NCBI RefSeq assembly: GCF_937616625.2
Contig: NC_065576.1
Span: 10,666,501 to 10,730,500 of the forward strand
Length of the DNA stretch: 64,000 nt
Reading direction: 5' to 3'
From: Mercurialis annua
Lineage: Eukaryota > Streptophyta > Magnoliopsida > Malpighiales > Euphorbiaceae
Numbering within the stretch: position 1 is the first letter of the stretch; the number at the start of each line of letters is the position of its first letter. The notes beneath the pieces were generated by a model. The model saw nothing but the letters and a program-made list of their open reading frames with translations, had not been told where the DNA came from and made no database searches. The position numbers were made by a program, and so were the translations under genes. Of the stretch, positions 11,900 to 22,300 are shown in pieces.

Positions 11900-11923
11900 G
11901 AGAGAGAGAGAGAGAGAGAGAGA
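11900..11923. repeat. (AG)n microsatellite
   Basis: About 12 perfect AG dinucleotides in a row. Confidence 0.95.
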
Positions 11924-12032
11924 AAAACTGACTAATTAATTGACCTAAATGCCCTAAAAAAGACAATATCACACAACACTATAGACATTCTTCCTGATTT
12001 CATTTATTCTATTTATTTTTGCAATCATGGGA

Positions 12033-12112
12033 ACCAACTTTGCGTTGCTCCAAAATATTTACATGGGTGTACATATGAAGTGCCTAATGAATAAAATTGC
12101 CTATAACTCTCA
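12033..12112 (-). repeat. Copy of a sequence found behind the two-exon membrane protein gene
   Basis: This 80-bp stretch is about 80% identical by eye to 19103-19183, sharing AAAATATTTACATGG, GTACATAT and AAATTGCCTATAACTC. The other copy lies just downstream of the stop codon of the minus-strand gene ending at 19320. This one may therefore be a duplicated 3' UTR fragment or a dispersed repeat. No coding exon accompanies it here. Confidence 0.6.
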
Positions 12113-12569
12113 ATACTTTCAGTTTTTTTGTTTTGAATTTGTTTCTTTATTAAGTTCTGTACTCAATTTATTATAATTTTTTAGGTTTTCTGAAAGAAAA
12201 AAGAGCGGGTATTACGCTCGCCATGAAAGCGAGTGAAAACAAAATTAAATGTCCATTTAAGTTGACTCATAAAAAAAATATACTACATCATCAAACTTAC
12301 AAATTGACCATATAATGATTTTAATAGGTATATAGATTTAAAGAATAGACACACTTAAAAAAGGATCAGATAATTTTTTATTATTTTTGCCATGACAATT
12401 GTAAATTACTTAACGGCTAAAAGGACTCATTAAATAAAAGATGAATAATTTAAAAATCTGTCAAATAATAAACTTTAAAGAACAGAGAAATAAAAAAATA
12501 AAAAATATAGAGATTTTAAAATAGATTTCATCTTAATAAAACTCACTATGCACACAAATAAAATTTATA

Positions 12570-13088
12570 TCTACTATATATAAAAGCACGGATGGGGGGG
12601 GACATGCAAATTTACTGAATAATCCTTTTCAGGTTACTACTAAATAAAAATTTTATAGTCATTAACTAATTAGTTATTTAATTAGTCACTATTGTAATTA
12701 AAGTACTAATTAGAATAGGTAGTTAAATTATCTCCAATTTAGTTTTTGGTATGTAAAAAATAACTAAAATGTCTCCAAATTAGTAGGAATACCTATTTTT
12801 TAGTTTGATTGAACTATAAAATTAAAATACTGTATTTGGTCAATATAATATTATTTAAATTTCTATCTTATTATTTTTAAAGATATTATTAATAAAATTA
12901 AGTTAATTATTTAATTATATGGAAAAAAATTTAATAACAAAATATATTATATTTACTTTTACAAAAATTCTTAACTAATTTAATATTAATTATAAATAAA
13001 AAATTGATATAATTATAATAAATTTATTAATATGTTCATTGACGAGTTATGTTACGAGCCACGTGCATAGCACGTAATGCGAAACTAG
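12570..13088 (+). mobile_element. Non-autonomous Helitron, plus orientation
   Basis: 519 bp. It begins with TC (TCTACTATATATAAAAGC) after an A at 12569 and ends with CTAG before a T at 13089, the A-T insertion site expected for Helitrons. Ten bases before the 3' end is a hairpin (ACGTGC-ATA-GCACGT). There is no terminal inverted repeat and no coding capacity. It is about 85-90% similar by eye to the inverted copy at 13713-14642. Confidence 0.85.
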
Positions 13089-13712
13089 TGGTTAAAAATG
13101 GGCCAGTGAAGAGTGGCATGCCAAATTTGACCATACCATTTTTGATCTTAGTCGATTCACCAAACAAGAAGCTTCTATATTTATTGTTAATTTATGTGGA
13201 TGAAAATTTGTGGCCAACAACTCTATATCTTTTATCTGCTCTATTAAAATTTATTTTCATGCTATTTTTTTTTGTCGAAAGATAAAAATTCATTAGATAA
13301 AATAAACCGACTATAAATAATTTCGATTATAGTGATGATATTTGAACTATACATTACGACAATCAAAGACTTTTTAACTACTAAAAGCCACCTAATAAAC
13401 TAAAAAAATACCTAAATTAAAAATAGATGTAGCTAAATGAATATAGTAATTACACACTTAAATAATTACAACAAAAAGTCTAGATCTATAACAAATTTAA
13501 AGACTAAAAATAAGTTGTAATCATATAAATTTGTAACATAATCTTCCATCTCGCCAGAATATATCAGAGATGCTGGAAAACGTCGGAGAAGCCGAAAACG
13601 CCGAAAATGCTGGAAAGAACACCAAAACTTCCCACTTGAAGAAGATTCAAATTACCATCCATGTAGGGTAGATAAAACTCAAAGATTTGACTGAATTGAA
13701 GTATTTTTGAGA
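13089..13712. other. Spacer between the two Helitrons
   Basis: About 620 bp of unique-looking, mostly AT-rich sequence. A GC-richer patch at 13550-13625 (repeated GCTGGAAA and GCCGAAAA words) is not recognisable. No gene seen. Confidence 0.35.
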
Positions 13713-14642
13713 TTAGTTTCGCATTATGTGCTATGCACGTGGCTCGTAACGTAACTCGTCAATGAACATATTAATAAATTTATTGTAATTATATCATTTT
13801 TTTTATTTATAACTAATATTAAATTAGTTAATAATTTTTATAAAAGTAAATATAATATATTCGGTTATTAAATTTGTTTCCATACTGAATTTGTTCTTCT
13901 TTTGGTTTTATAATAACCATAATTAAATAATTAACTTAATTTCATTAATAATATCTTTAAAAATAATAAGATAGAAATTTAAATAATAATATATTGACCA
14001 AATACAATATTATAATTTTATAGTTCAATCAAACTAAAAGATAGGTATTCCTACTAATTTGGAGCAATTTAATTATTTTTTACATACTAAAAACTAAATT
14101 GGAGATAATTTAGCTACCTATTCTAATTAGGACTTTAATTACAATAGTGATTAGTTAATGACTATAAAACCTTTATTTAGTAGTAAACTGAAAAGGATTA
14201 TTCAGTAAATTTGCATTCCCCCCATCCGTGCTTTTATATATAATATAGGCTTAATTACTTAAAAACCACTCACCTTGTAACTTTTTTTCATTTATACCAC
14301 GACCTTGGAAAATTTTCAATTGTACCCTATTTTCGATTTTTATGTTTCGTTTGTACTCCAAGAGTAATTTTTTTGATAATTTAATTAATTTAAAGATGAA
14401 AATATTAAAAACAAGATACATAAATGATTAACATCAACGTTTTATTAGAATATAGGTTTAAAATGAAGGATTAATTTAAACTTTTTTTTTTAAAAGAAAA
14501 TAGGTCAATTCAACTCATTAGGGTAGAGATGAAACATAAAAATCAAAAATAGGGTATAATTGAAAATTTTCCTAGGTCATGGTATAAATGAAAAAAAGTT
14601 ACAAGGTGGGTGGTTTTTAAGTAATTAAGCCTATAATATAGA
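13713..14642 (-). mobile_element. Non-autonomous Helitron, minus orientation, carrying a MITE
   Basis: Inverted relative of 12570-13088. On the minus strand it starts with TC at 14642-14641 (preceded by A) and ends with CTAA at 13716-13713 (followed by T), with the same subterminal hairpin carrying one mismatch. A 384-bp MITE (14248-14631) plus one 9-bp duplication sits 11 bases inside its 5' end. Removing it leaves about 537 bp, close to the size of the other copy. Confidence 0.82.
14239..14640. mobile_element. Foldback MULE-type MITE, family 2, inside the Helitron
   Basis: Element 14248-14631 (384 bp) begins GGCTTAATTACTTAAAAACC and ends with its complement, GGTTTTTAAGTAATTAAGCC. Long inverted repeats of about 90 bp continue inward (ATTTATACCACGACC against GGTCATGGTATAAAT). 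It is flanked by an exact 9-bp duplication TATAATATA (14239-14247 and 14632-14640). A second full copy is at 22413-22794 and a broken relative at about 26840-26953. Confidence 0.92.
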
Positions 14643-14819
14643 TATAGATAAATATAGATTAGAGATCGCAAGGTTTAATCCTAATATCAACTTTTCCCTT
14701 AGGAAATATATTGGATCACATGTTTTTTTACGGTCGAAACAAGTTACAACTCCTATAGTTTCTTCAGTTAAGTTTTTGTTTTGATACATATACTCTTTAA
14801 TCCGATATGAATGATTACA

Positions 14820-14890
14820 TGAATATATTAATTTATCTTCGTGCAACAAGACCAGACCTATCATTTGCAGTCCACCAATCGCCTCATTTT
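14820..14890 (+). pseudogene. Copia pol relic, upstream part (reverse transcriptase end)
   Basis: In-frame reading from about 14820 gives ILIYLRATRPDLSFAVHQSPHF, the familiar end of the Ty1/Copia reverse transcriptase region (family form LxYLTxTRPDISFAV). The frame is cut at 14890 by the CACTA insertion and resumes at 18507 without loss. The flanking retrotransposon is otherwise gone, with no LTR or integrase seen. Confidence 0.8.
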
Positions 14891-17800
14891 CACTACTAAA
14901 AAACAGTGGTTTTGTGACGGAAATTTGTGACGGAAAAATCCGTCACTAATTTGTGACGGATTTGTAACGGATTTATGAGGGATTGATAATTTTGTGACGG
15001 AATTAGTGATGGAAAAAATTGTTGGGCTGGTGTTTTTTTATTTTGATATTTGTGACGGATTTATGACGGATTTGTGACGGATTTTAGTGACAGATTTATT
15101 TTCCGTCACAAATCCTTATTTTGTGACGGAACAATGACAGGTTTTTTCCTTCACAAATGTTTGTGACGGGATTTGTCACGGGACTATAATTTTAATCCCT
15201 AAAAGCAGCTTGTAGTGTTAAAAATTCATAAACGTACTTCCGTCGATTACCTTTCTCCTCCATCTATCTATAACAAAACCCTAATCCTTCTCCTTCATCA
15301 TTCTATCACTAAGACCGTCCACTACTTCCGTCGATAACACTTCTCCTTCATCGTTCGTCGTTCATTTTTGGTGTTAAGAATTAATAAGAAGCAATCCCTA
15401 ACTCCTTTATCGCTCATTTTTGTTGTTAAGAATTAATAAGAAACAGTCCTTAACTCCTCATCGTCAATCATTCTATTTTCGTTTTTATGTAAGCAATTGA
15501 AGAGAAGCAGCCTTCGTTTTTGTCAGCCTCGCCTCTAGCACCCATGGCCGCAATTGAAGAGAAGCAGCCTTCGATTTTCTAAAGCTTTGTTCAGGTTTTC
15601 GTTCTTTTTTTACTAGTTTGTTTCATAATTTAATTTTTTAATGTATTTAGGGTTTGGGACTCTCCTGATAGTCTTGTTTTAATTCTCTGTAATGTACTAT
15701 GTTGTTTCCTGAGCAAGTATGTGAAAATGGACATAACATAGATAATAGTTACACAATGGACATAACATGTATGTGAAAAGGCCACAAAGAGAGTATAAAA
15801 TGTAATGGACCAGATGATATCAGTATTTGGTTAAGTAAACATCTTGCAATGGTGTTTTTGTTACACTTTGCTACTCCATATAATTATTCCGTTAGATCTG
15901 TATGTTAGCTCATTTGAGAGGACATGACAATGGAGTAACTACTTTACTTTTCATTATCCTGTTTGTGTAAACTGTAATGGCTTCATTAGAATGTCATTAT
16001 AATCTTTCAACGTTGCACTACATTAATTTATTAATCTATTGTTAGTGAAGCCAAAATTGATGTTTCCCTAGCTATCCAATAATGCTTCTTTTCTGTTTCA
16101 TTCGGACATCGGGAAACTGCATTCTTTTGCTGTTATTAAATTTTTAACTTATAATTTAAGCTTTATGTTTGTAAATATCAGTTATGAAGTATGCTGAGAT
16201 TATTAAGAAGCTGAGGAGATCATGAAGAATACACCAAATGCTTATATATATGCTTCATCAATTTGAAAATCCTGCTAATCCGAAGGTATTATGTCAATTG
16301 ATTTTTGAGATAGTTATCTACGATTATAGGAGTAGAAGTCAATACTTAGGTATGTAGTCTATGATGTTGAGCTGTCGTTTCCATGGTCGACTACGGTGTT
16401 AATTTAAATGTTAGTACTGTGCTCAAATTATTCTGCTTTTGGTTTTAGCAATCTGCTTATATGTTTGTCGATTTTATGTAGCAACGAGTATGGATTGTTT
16501 ATGGCATTCGCATTATGTGTTTTTAGAGGGGACATGATTTGTATTTGATGATATTGGCATGGGATTTAGGCTGATTGCTAATGTCTACTCATTTTAGTAA
16601 AAAAAATTAGTCATTTTAGATGCCAAGTCATTTTAACATTTGATGATATTGGAATGGGATTTAGTCAAAAAAATTAGTAAAAAAAGTGTCTACTCATTTT
16701 AACATTTTTAAAAGACAAAAGACAAAAAACAAATAAACAATGCATTCATTTCATACATCACATTACTCTCTGTTTCCTAACTTTTCCCTAATCTCCTCTT
16801 TTAATTCTTGTCCCCATACGCAATCTTCAGGACTAAACTCACCCTCTCTAATTTCTCCACTTCTTTTCTAGTTTCATGCTATATATGTTTTGCACTTGTA
16901 AGTTTCCATCTCTATGTGGTTTGGTGATGTTTCTTAAACTGTAAAGCTATGATTCTTCATTGATTTTGAGGTGCTAATGGCTGTTCTCATGCGGGGATAT
17001 CATCTAGTGCTGTGACTGCTCCTGCTAAAAAGTTGGCAAAGAGACAAAAAAATGCTGGGAAAGCCATTGTGGTAAGTTTCTCTATTTCTCTTGGTTTCGT
17101 TATGCGAGTCTTGTTGGACTTCTTTGAAACTTTGTTGCATCGACGCTAATTAGCTTATGTTTTCAATGATTGATATAACTTCTGTGACAGTCAGCGTTTT
17201 GAAAATTTTAAATGTTGAGAAACTAAATTAATCAAGGTCTCATTAAACTATAAGTGTATATTGCGGTAACCAAAGAGTTCATGCAAGGATATAATTATAT
17301 CTTACTTTTGTTGATCTGATTATGTTTTATACTTGATAGCTTAGGATGACAATGGGGATTGTATCCCCTTCAAAGCTCACAAGTATGTATGTTGAGCTAC
17401 GATCAGGGTCATTTTAGGATTCTCATTATTCTAGCAAATTATTTGAGTTGCAAATTTTTCAGGGAGAATTTGTAAGGGTCTAAGAGTATCTTCGTCTTTT
17501 AAAAGTGGCGCTGTCCATTTTATAAGGACAATGGTTTTGAATTAAAAAAAGGACAATGGTTTATGAATATGATTAGAGATTTTTACTTACTCCACAAAGC
17601 TAGCCCCCATAACTTGCATATACATTTTAAAATGTCGCACAACAGGAATGAAACATTTAAGTTCTGCAAATGACTACTTGACAGTCATGCCCTTTTAGTT
17701 TTAAAGATGACTAGTTAAATATATTATGTTCTAATGTCTATTTACCTCTTTACTTTCTTATAGATATGAAACGTAACCAGTAACGCCAAATGAACTATCT

Positions 17801-18506
17801 CGAGCAGCAACAACAAAAGCATAAAGAGTGATAAATAGGTTTTGGCGGTTGTATCACATCATTGACGCCTCCTATATAGTAGTTGTTTTCATCTTTGTAT
17901 TCTACAACGTTCGTACTTAGATTGCTTGCTTATGATATTTATAAACACTAGTATGTAACACTCTATTTTGAAATTAATGGATAACTACCATTACACTTAT
18001 ATATCGATCATTTTCGTTTTATATCCATTATTATAATAATACGAGAATGTGATTCTTTTGAATTTGTAACAGATTTGTAAAGGAAATGCATGTCACAAAA
18101 TAAATTTTATCACAAATTCGTTACAAATTTGTGAAGGATTTGTGACAGCCATATTCGTCACAAATTATATTTTTCACAAATTTTTCACAAATTAGTGACG
18201 GATTTGTGACGGACAAATTTAAAATCTGTCACAAATCCGTCACTCATTGCGACGGATTTGTGATGGAAAAATCTGTCACAAATTTGTGACGGATTTATGA
18301 AAAGTGACCATTGACTTTTGTGACGGCAGTTTCCGTCACTAATCCGTCACAAATTTGTGACGGATTATTTATTCCGTCACAAAGTGTTTGTGACGCCTTT
18401 TTTGATGACGGATTGAAATCCGTCACAAATCCGTCACAAACAGCTGTTTGTGACGGATTTGTGACTGATTTTGCCGTCACAAACTGACTGTTTTTTAGTA
18501 GTGTTT
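14888..18506. mobile_element. CACTA (En/Spm-type) transposon, apparently non-autonomous
   Basis: Element 14891-18503 (3613 bp) starts CACTACTAAAAAACAGT and ends ACTGTTTTTTAGTAGTG, so it has 17-bp terminal inverted repeats beginning CACTA. It is flanked by the 3-bp duplication TTT (14888-14890 and 18504-18506). Both ends carry dense subterminal repeats of TTTGTGACGG and its complement (about 14913-15175 and 18070-18480), typical transposase-binding arrays. I find no transposase. The interior (15190-18050) has a leader-like CT-rich start and one splice-donor-bounded open segment near 16978-17070. Confidence 0.95.
16970..17072 (+). other. Exon-like segment inside the CACTA element
   Basis: An open stretch ending at a strong splice donor (GTG-GTAAGTTTC at about 17071) encodes SSSAVTAPAKKLAKRQKNAGKAIV, a basic, Ala/Lys-rich segment. 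It follows an intron-like T-rich tract. It may be a remnant of the element's own gene or a captured host exon. I do not recognise it. Confidence 0.3.
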
Positions 18507-18770
18507 CTAGATAAACCGATTGATATTCACCTTGCTGGTGTTCATAGAATTCTAAGGTATTTGAAAGGTGTTCAAAGCCAGGGTATTTTATTTTCTGCTA
18601 CCTCTTATTCTCACCTCAAGGCCGTTTTTGATTCTCATCGAACAACTTGTTCAGACACTCGAAGGTCTATCACAGGCTATTTTACTTTTCTTGGGGTCTC
18701 TCATATCTTAAAAACCAGAAAAACAAACCAATTTGCTTTACATATTGCGCACAATTCTATTTTTTCATGA
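18507..18770 (+). pseudogene. Copia pol relic, downstream part (RNase H region)
   Basis: This continues the Copia frame after the CACTA element: IDIHLAGVHRILRYLKG, then LKAVFDSHRTTCSDTRRSITGYFTFLG. These match the Copia signature HLxAxxRVLRYLKGT and the SDxDWAxCxDTRRSxTGYxxFLG block of the RNase H domain. The catalytic Asp pair region is altered (DSHRTTC), and the frame decays after about 18720 with a stop at 18768-18770. With 14820-14890 it forms one interrupted relic. Confidence 0.85.
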
Positions 18771-19102
18771 ACGTACAAAACACATTTTGCAATGTGGTTC
18801 ATGAGAAAATATTTTTTTTCTCCTGCTTTTAGTTCAATTCACATAATGAGGTCTGATATGCAAGAAGGCTTTATGAGGTCTTGATGTGCAAGAACAGGTT
18901 TATGTCATTAATAGCTATCTCCATTTTTCTGCAGATCCGTATATTGTACAAGTTACAATTTAATTGGAGCAGCTAGATTATGATATTGAGTTGTTATATT
19001 AATGGTAATTATTGTTTTGATAATTAATGTTGTAATAGCTATATTGTACTCTTTTTACTTCTTCATAAAAAAATTATTGATTTTTACCAAATCTTATTAA
19101 AC
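18771..19102. other. Spacer behind the Copia relic
   Basis: AT-rich. It may hold decayed 3' sequence of the Copia element (AGGTCTGATATGCAAG and AGGTCTTGATGTGCAAG-like direct repeats at about 18848 and 18876). No gene seen. Confidence 0.35.
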
Positions 19103-19183
19103 CAGCTTGGCATTCCTTCAAAATATTTACATGGTTGTACATATAAACTGCTCCAATGAATTAAATTGCCTATAACTCAACGA
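19103..19183 (-). repeat. Sequence shared with 12033-12112, in the 3' flank of the membrane protein gene
   Basis: About 80% similar by eye to 12033-12112. It lies 140-220 bases downstream of the stop codon at 19320 on the same strand, so it may be part of that gene's 3' UTR. Confidence 0.6.
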
Positions 19184-19319
19184 TCTAATCATTAGCTTTG
19201 TCAAATGATAAAGCTCACCTTGAACAGCACAAACAAAATCTCTTGCATACTTGCTTTCTATCCCAAACATTTGCTTCTGGTTGGAATTTATAGGATGAAA
19301 AATGAAATCTCAGCAGGGG

Positions 19320-22300
19320 TTATCTTTCTTTTTTCGGCTCGGAACTCGAACAATTATTATTATCGGCGGTCGTAGGGTCTAACCCGAAACACTTGAGAAA
19401 TGCAAGTTTGGCAAGCCTGAAATAGCTGCAAGGATGGAAATCAATATTGATTGAGTTTGTCGAAAAGCTTTCACTTTCTACGTTCTCTTCTCCGGTCACT
19501 ATCGTTCTACTTGTGCTTGTTGCTATCTCTCCTTTTATGCTTTGGCTTCCTCTAACCTGCAAAATTTATCCACATTTCACATTTCTTGGTTTTACTCTTC
19601 CTTTAAAAAGAGAAATTGTGTCAATAATTTTCAAATCAGTTTCGACACCAACCGAATAAAAAAAAATCAAGTTCGCTTCGATTCAGTTTCAACTGAATTC
19701 GTACATTAATGTTATACAAGCACCAAAACAAAAGTCATGCTGCACAACGCCAATGTGACATTCAAAATGAGTGCATAATGAGGCTGATGGGATCCACATC
19801 TAATTCATGCACTAGTTTCTTTTTGTGCAACTTTTATTGTTGTTGTGTTTGCTTTTTTTAACTAGCAGTAGGGACCAATCTATTATGAAAAAATTATATG
19901 TAAAAGACAAGGCCAAATTTAATTAGAACACCCCAAATTTGACCTTAATTTCTGTTTTCTTTTACTACCATCTGAACTAAATGCATTGAATTTTTCTTAA
20001 AAAATAAAAAATTAAATTGCACATATTAACATTGTAAAAAAATAAAGATTAAGGTCAAATTAGAATATCCAAATCCATTCAAGCCTAGCAGGCAAGCATG
20101 AATGTTTCACTACATGATTTTTTTTATGAAGACCTACTATTTTATTATACTCTCTTGATTTTGTTAAATGATTTAATATCTAATACATAACTGAATTTTC
20201 CATTTAGTGATGGAGTTCAAGTCTTACATTATGAGGATTAGGTTATTTAATTTGTAAAATTTCTGAATTAACAAAGAAAAGAAAAATTGAATTACAGTAT
20301 TACAAGCCATTAAAAGAAGCTAAAAAATGGCAAAAACTGACTCTACAATGGCCATGAAGCCAAAAAGGGAAGATTTCTAAAGGTAGGAATGAAATATTTT
20401 TTAATAGACAAAGATGATCAGCTTTATCCATTCCATTATAATAAAAGAAATAGCTTAGCTTCTACTGAACATAATGAAATTATGTAATGAAATAAGACAA
20501 AATACATAAACAGGTATGGTTGCCATTATATTAATTGTTATAATGGGACAAATTTCCATTATCAGAACTTAAAACAAAAATTATTTTATATTTACATGAT
20601 CAATGTTTACTAAGTACTCAATTCTAACTCTCTTATTTATGCATATCAATTAATAAAATTATACATCTACTACTAACTTTTTTTACCTCAATTTTATGAT
20701 CTTATTTTAAAATATTAATATAAATTATTATTTTATATCATAAAATACGAACAATTAAGAATTCCATCCGTCTCAATCTAATTGATATCAAATTTCTTTA
20801 ATCATTTTAATTGAAATTTTTTACTTACAGAATAAATTTTACTTACCCTCTTAATTACTGTCTTTAGAAATGCAACTTTTTATACAACATGATAATATAA
20901 AAATAAAAGATTGAATTTTCAAACAGTATACGAAGAGAACATTCTCGACTAAATTGAGTCCAGTGACAATTAATTAATATTTCTTTAGCCTTGAAATTAT
21001 TTTTTTATAAATTAGATATTCTCTATGTTTCAAATTAATAGAATTAAATAATTAATTATTATATATTCCTCATTAATTATAATTAAATATATAAAAACTA
21101 AAAACAATTATATTAAGTAAAGATATATACGATATAAATTTTTATAAATTAAATGATTTTATTTAAATTTATTTTAATCTTAACAAACTTGTTATAAATT
21201 CTCTAACAATTTAGGTATAAAATAGTATTATACTATACATTAAAGTAGAAGAAAAACGACATAAAGACCAGACGACATAAATGATTGACTAAAATGCAGT
21301 AATGGAAGCGTAATATGGTAGAACGACAAATCAAGAGGGCCAGACATATTGTCTAAAACGACAAAGATGATGAGAGCAAAATGTATATTGTGGACTTTAA
21401 AATGGTAAAATACATTGTAAGGTGTCAAAAAGTAATATTTTAGACATCCTGCCTAATAAGTTAAAATAAAGTAAAAAGTAACCTTTGCACTCCTTAATAT
21501 ATATGAAGAGTTGTATTGCAATTCTTCAAGTATTTTTTTATGATTAAATTATTTATGAAAATTAATTAATTTATTAAAATATCACATGAACATCTTATCA
21601 TAATTTTAATTTTTCAAATATGTTCCTATTAGATCAATTTGTTATCACTTTGTCCAATCTTTTTGTGTCTTACTTTTTAAATTTAAACTTTTTAATTATT
21701 TATATTTTTAAAAAAATTTATTGCAATTGATATAAAATACATAAATTTGAATTTAAAAATTTAGTTAGTTCGAAAATAATGTAAACATTTTAATTTAAAT
21801 ATTATTTTTCCTTAATTAAATTTTTATAAACAAAGAATAATATATTTTGGGCCACAAGATACATTTTTTTATATTTTATAGATTATAATTTTTTTTGTGA
21901 ATCTAATTTTTTTTATCTTAAATTATTATCACAATAAAATTATTTTAAATTTTATACTATTAAATTGTATTAATAATTTAAAACATAAATTTAAATTTAA
22001 CTTTTTGTAATATATATTAATATTATTAAATTATTTTATTTTTCTACTTTAATAAATAATTTCAATTTATATTTTTTTTCTTAATATGCATCTCTTATCA
22101 AGGTTTGTAATTATTTTAATAAAATACTACAATTTCTAAAATTAATACTGCGTGATAATAAAAGAAGGTTCATTGATAATATTTTACTTAAAATAATGTA
22201 TTAATTCAATACTCATTATTTTATCGGTAGTTAAAAGCCAAAGCAACATTTGGCTATTTTGCTAGTTAGTTAATGATTAAGAAAAAGAAATCAATCAAAA

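Noticed and set aside
12570..14642. A single 2-kb transposon with 500-bp terminal inverted repeats
   Set aside because: Each arm has complete Helitron ends and its own A-T insertion site, so two inverted Helitrons explain it better.
19320..19562. Stand-alone PROPEP-like gene on the minus strand
   Set aside because: The frame has no ATG, begins at a splice acceptor, and lacks a Pep C-terminus. It fits better as exon 2 of the gene starting at 23881.
20755..21040. Stowaway-like MITE
   Set aside because: Only a CCATCCGTCTCAATC-like left end and a vague second motif are present; no facing terminus or TA duplication was found.
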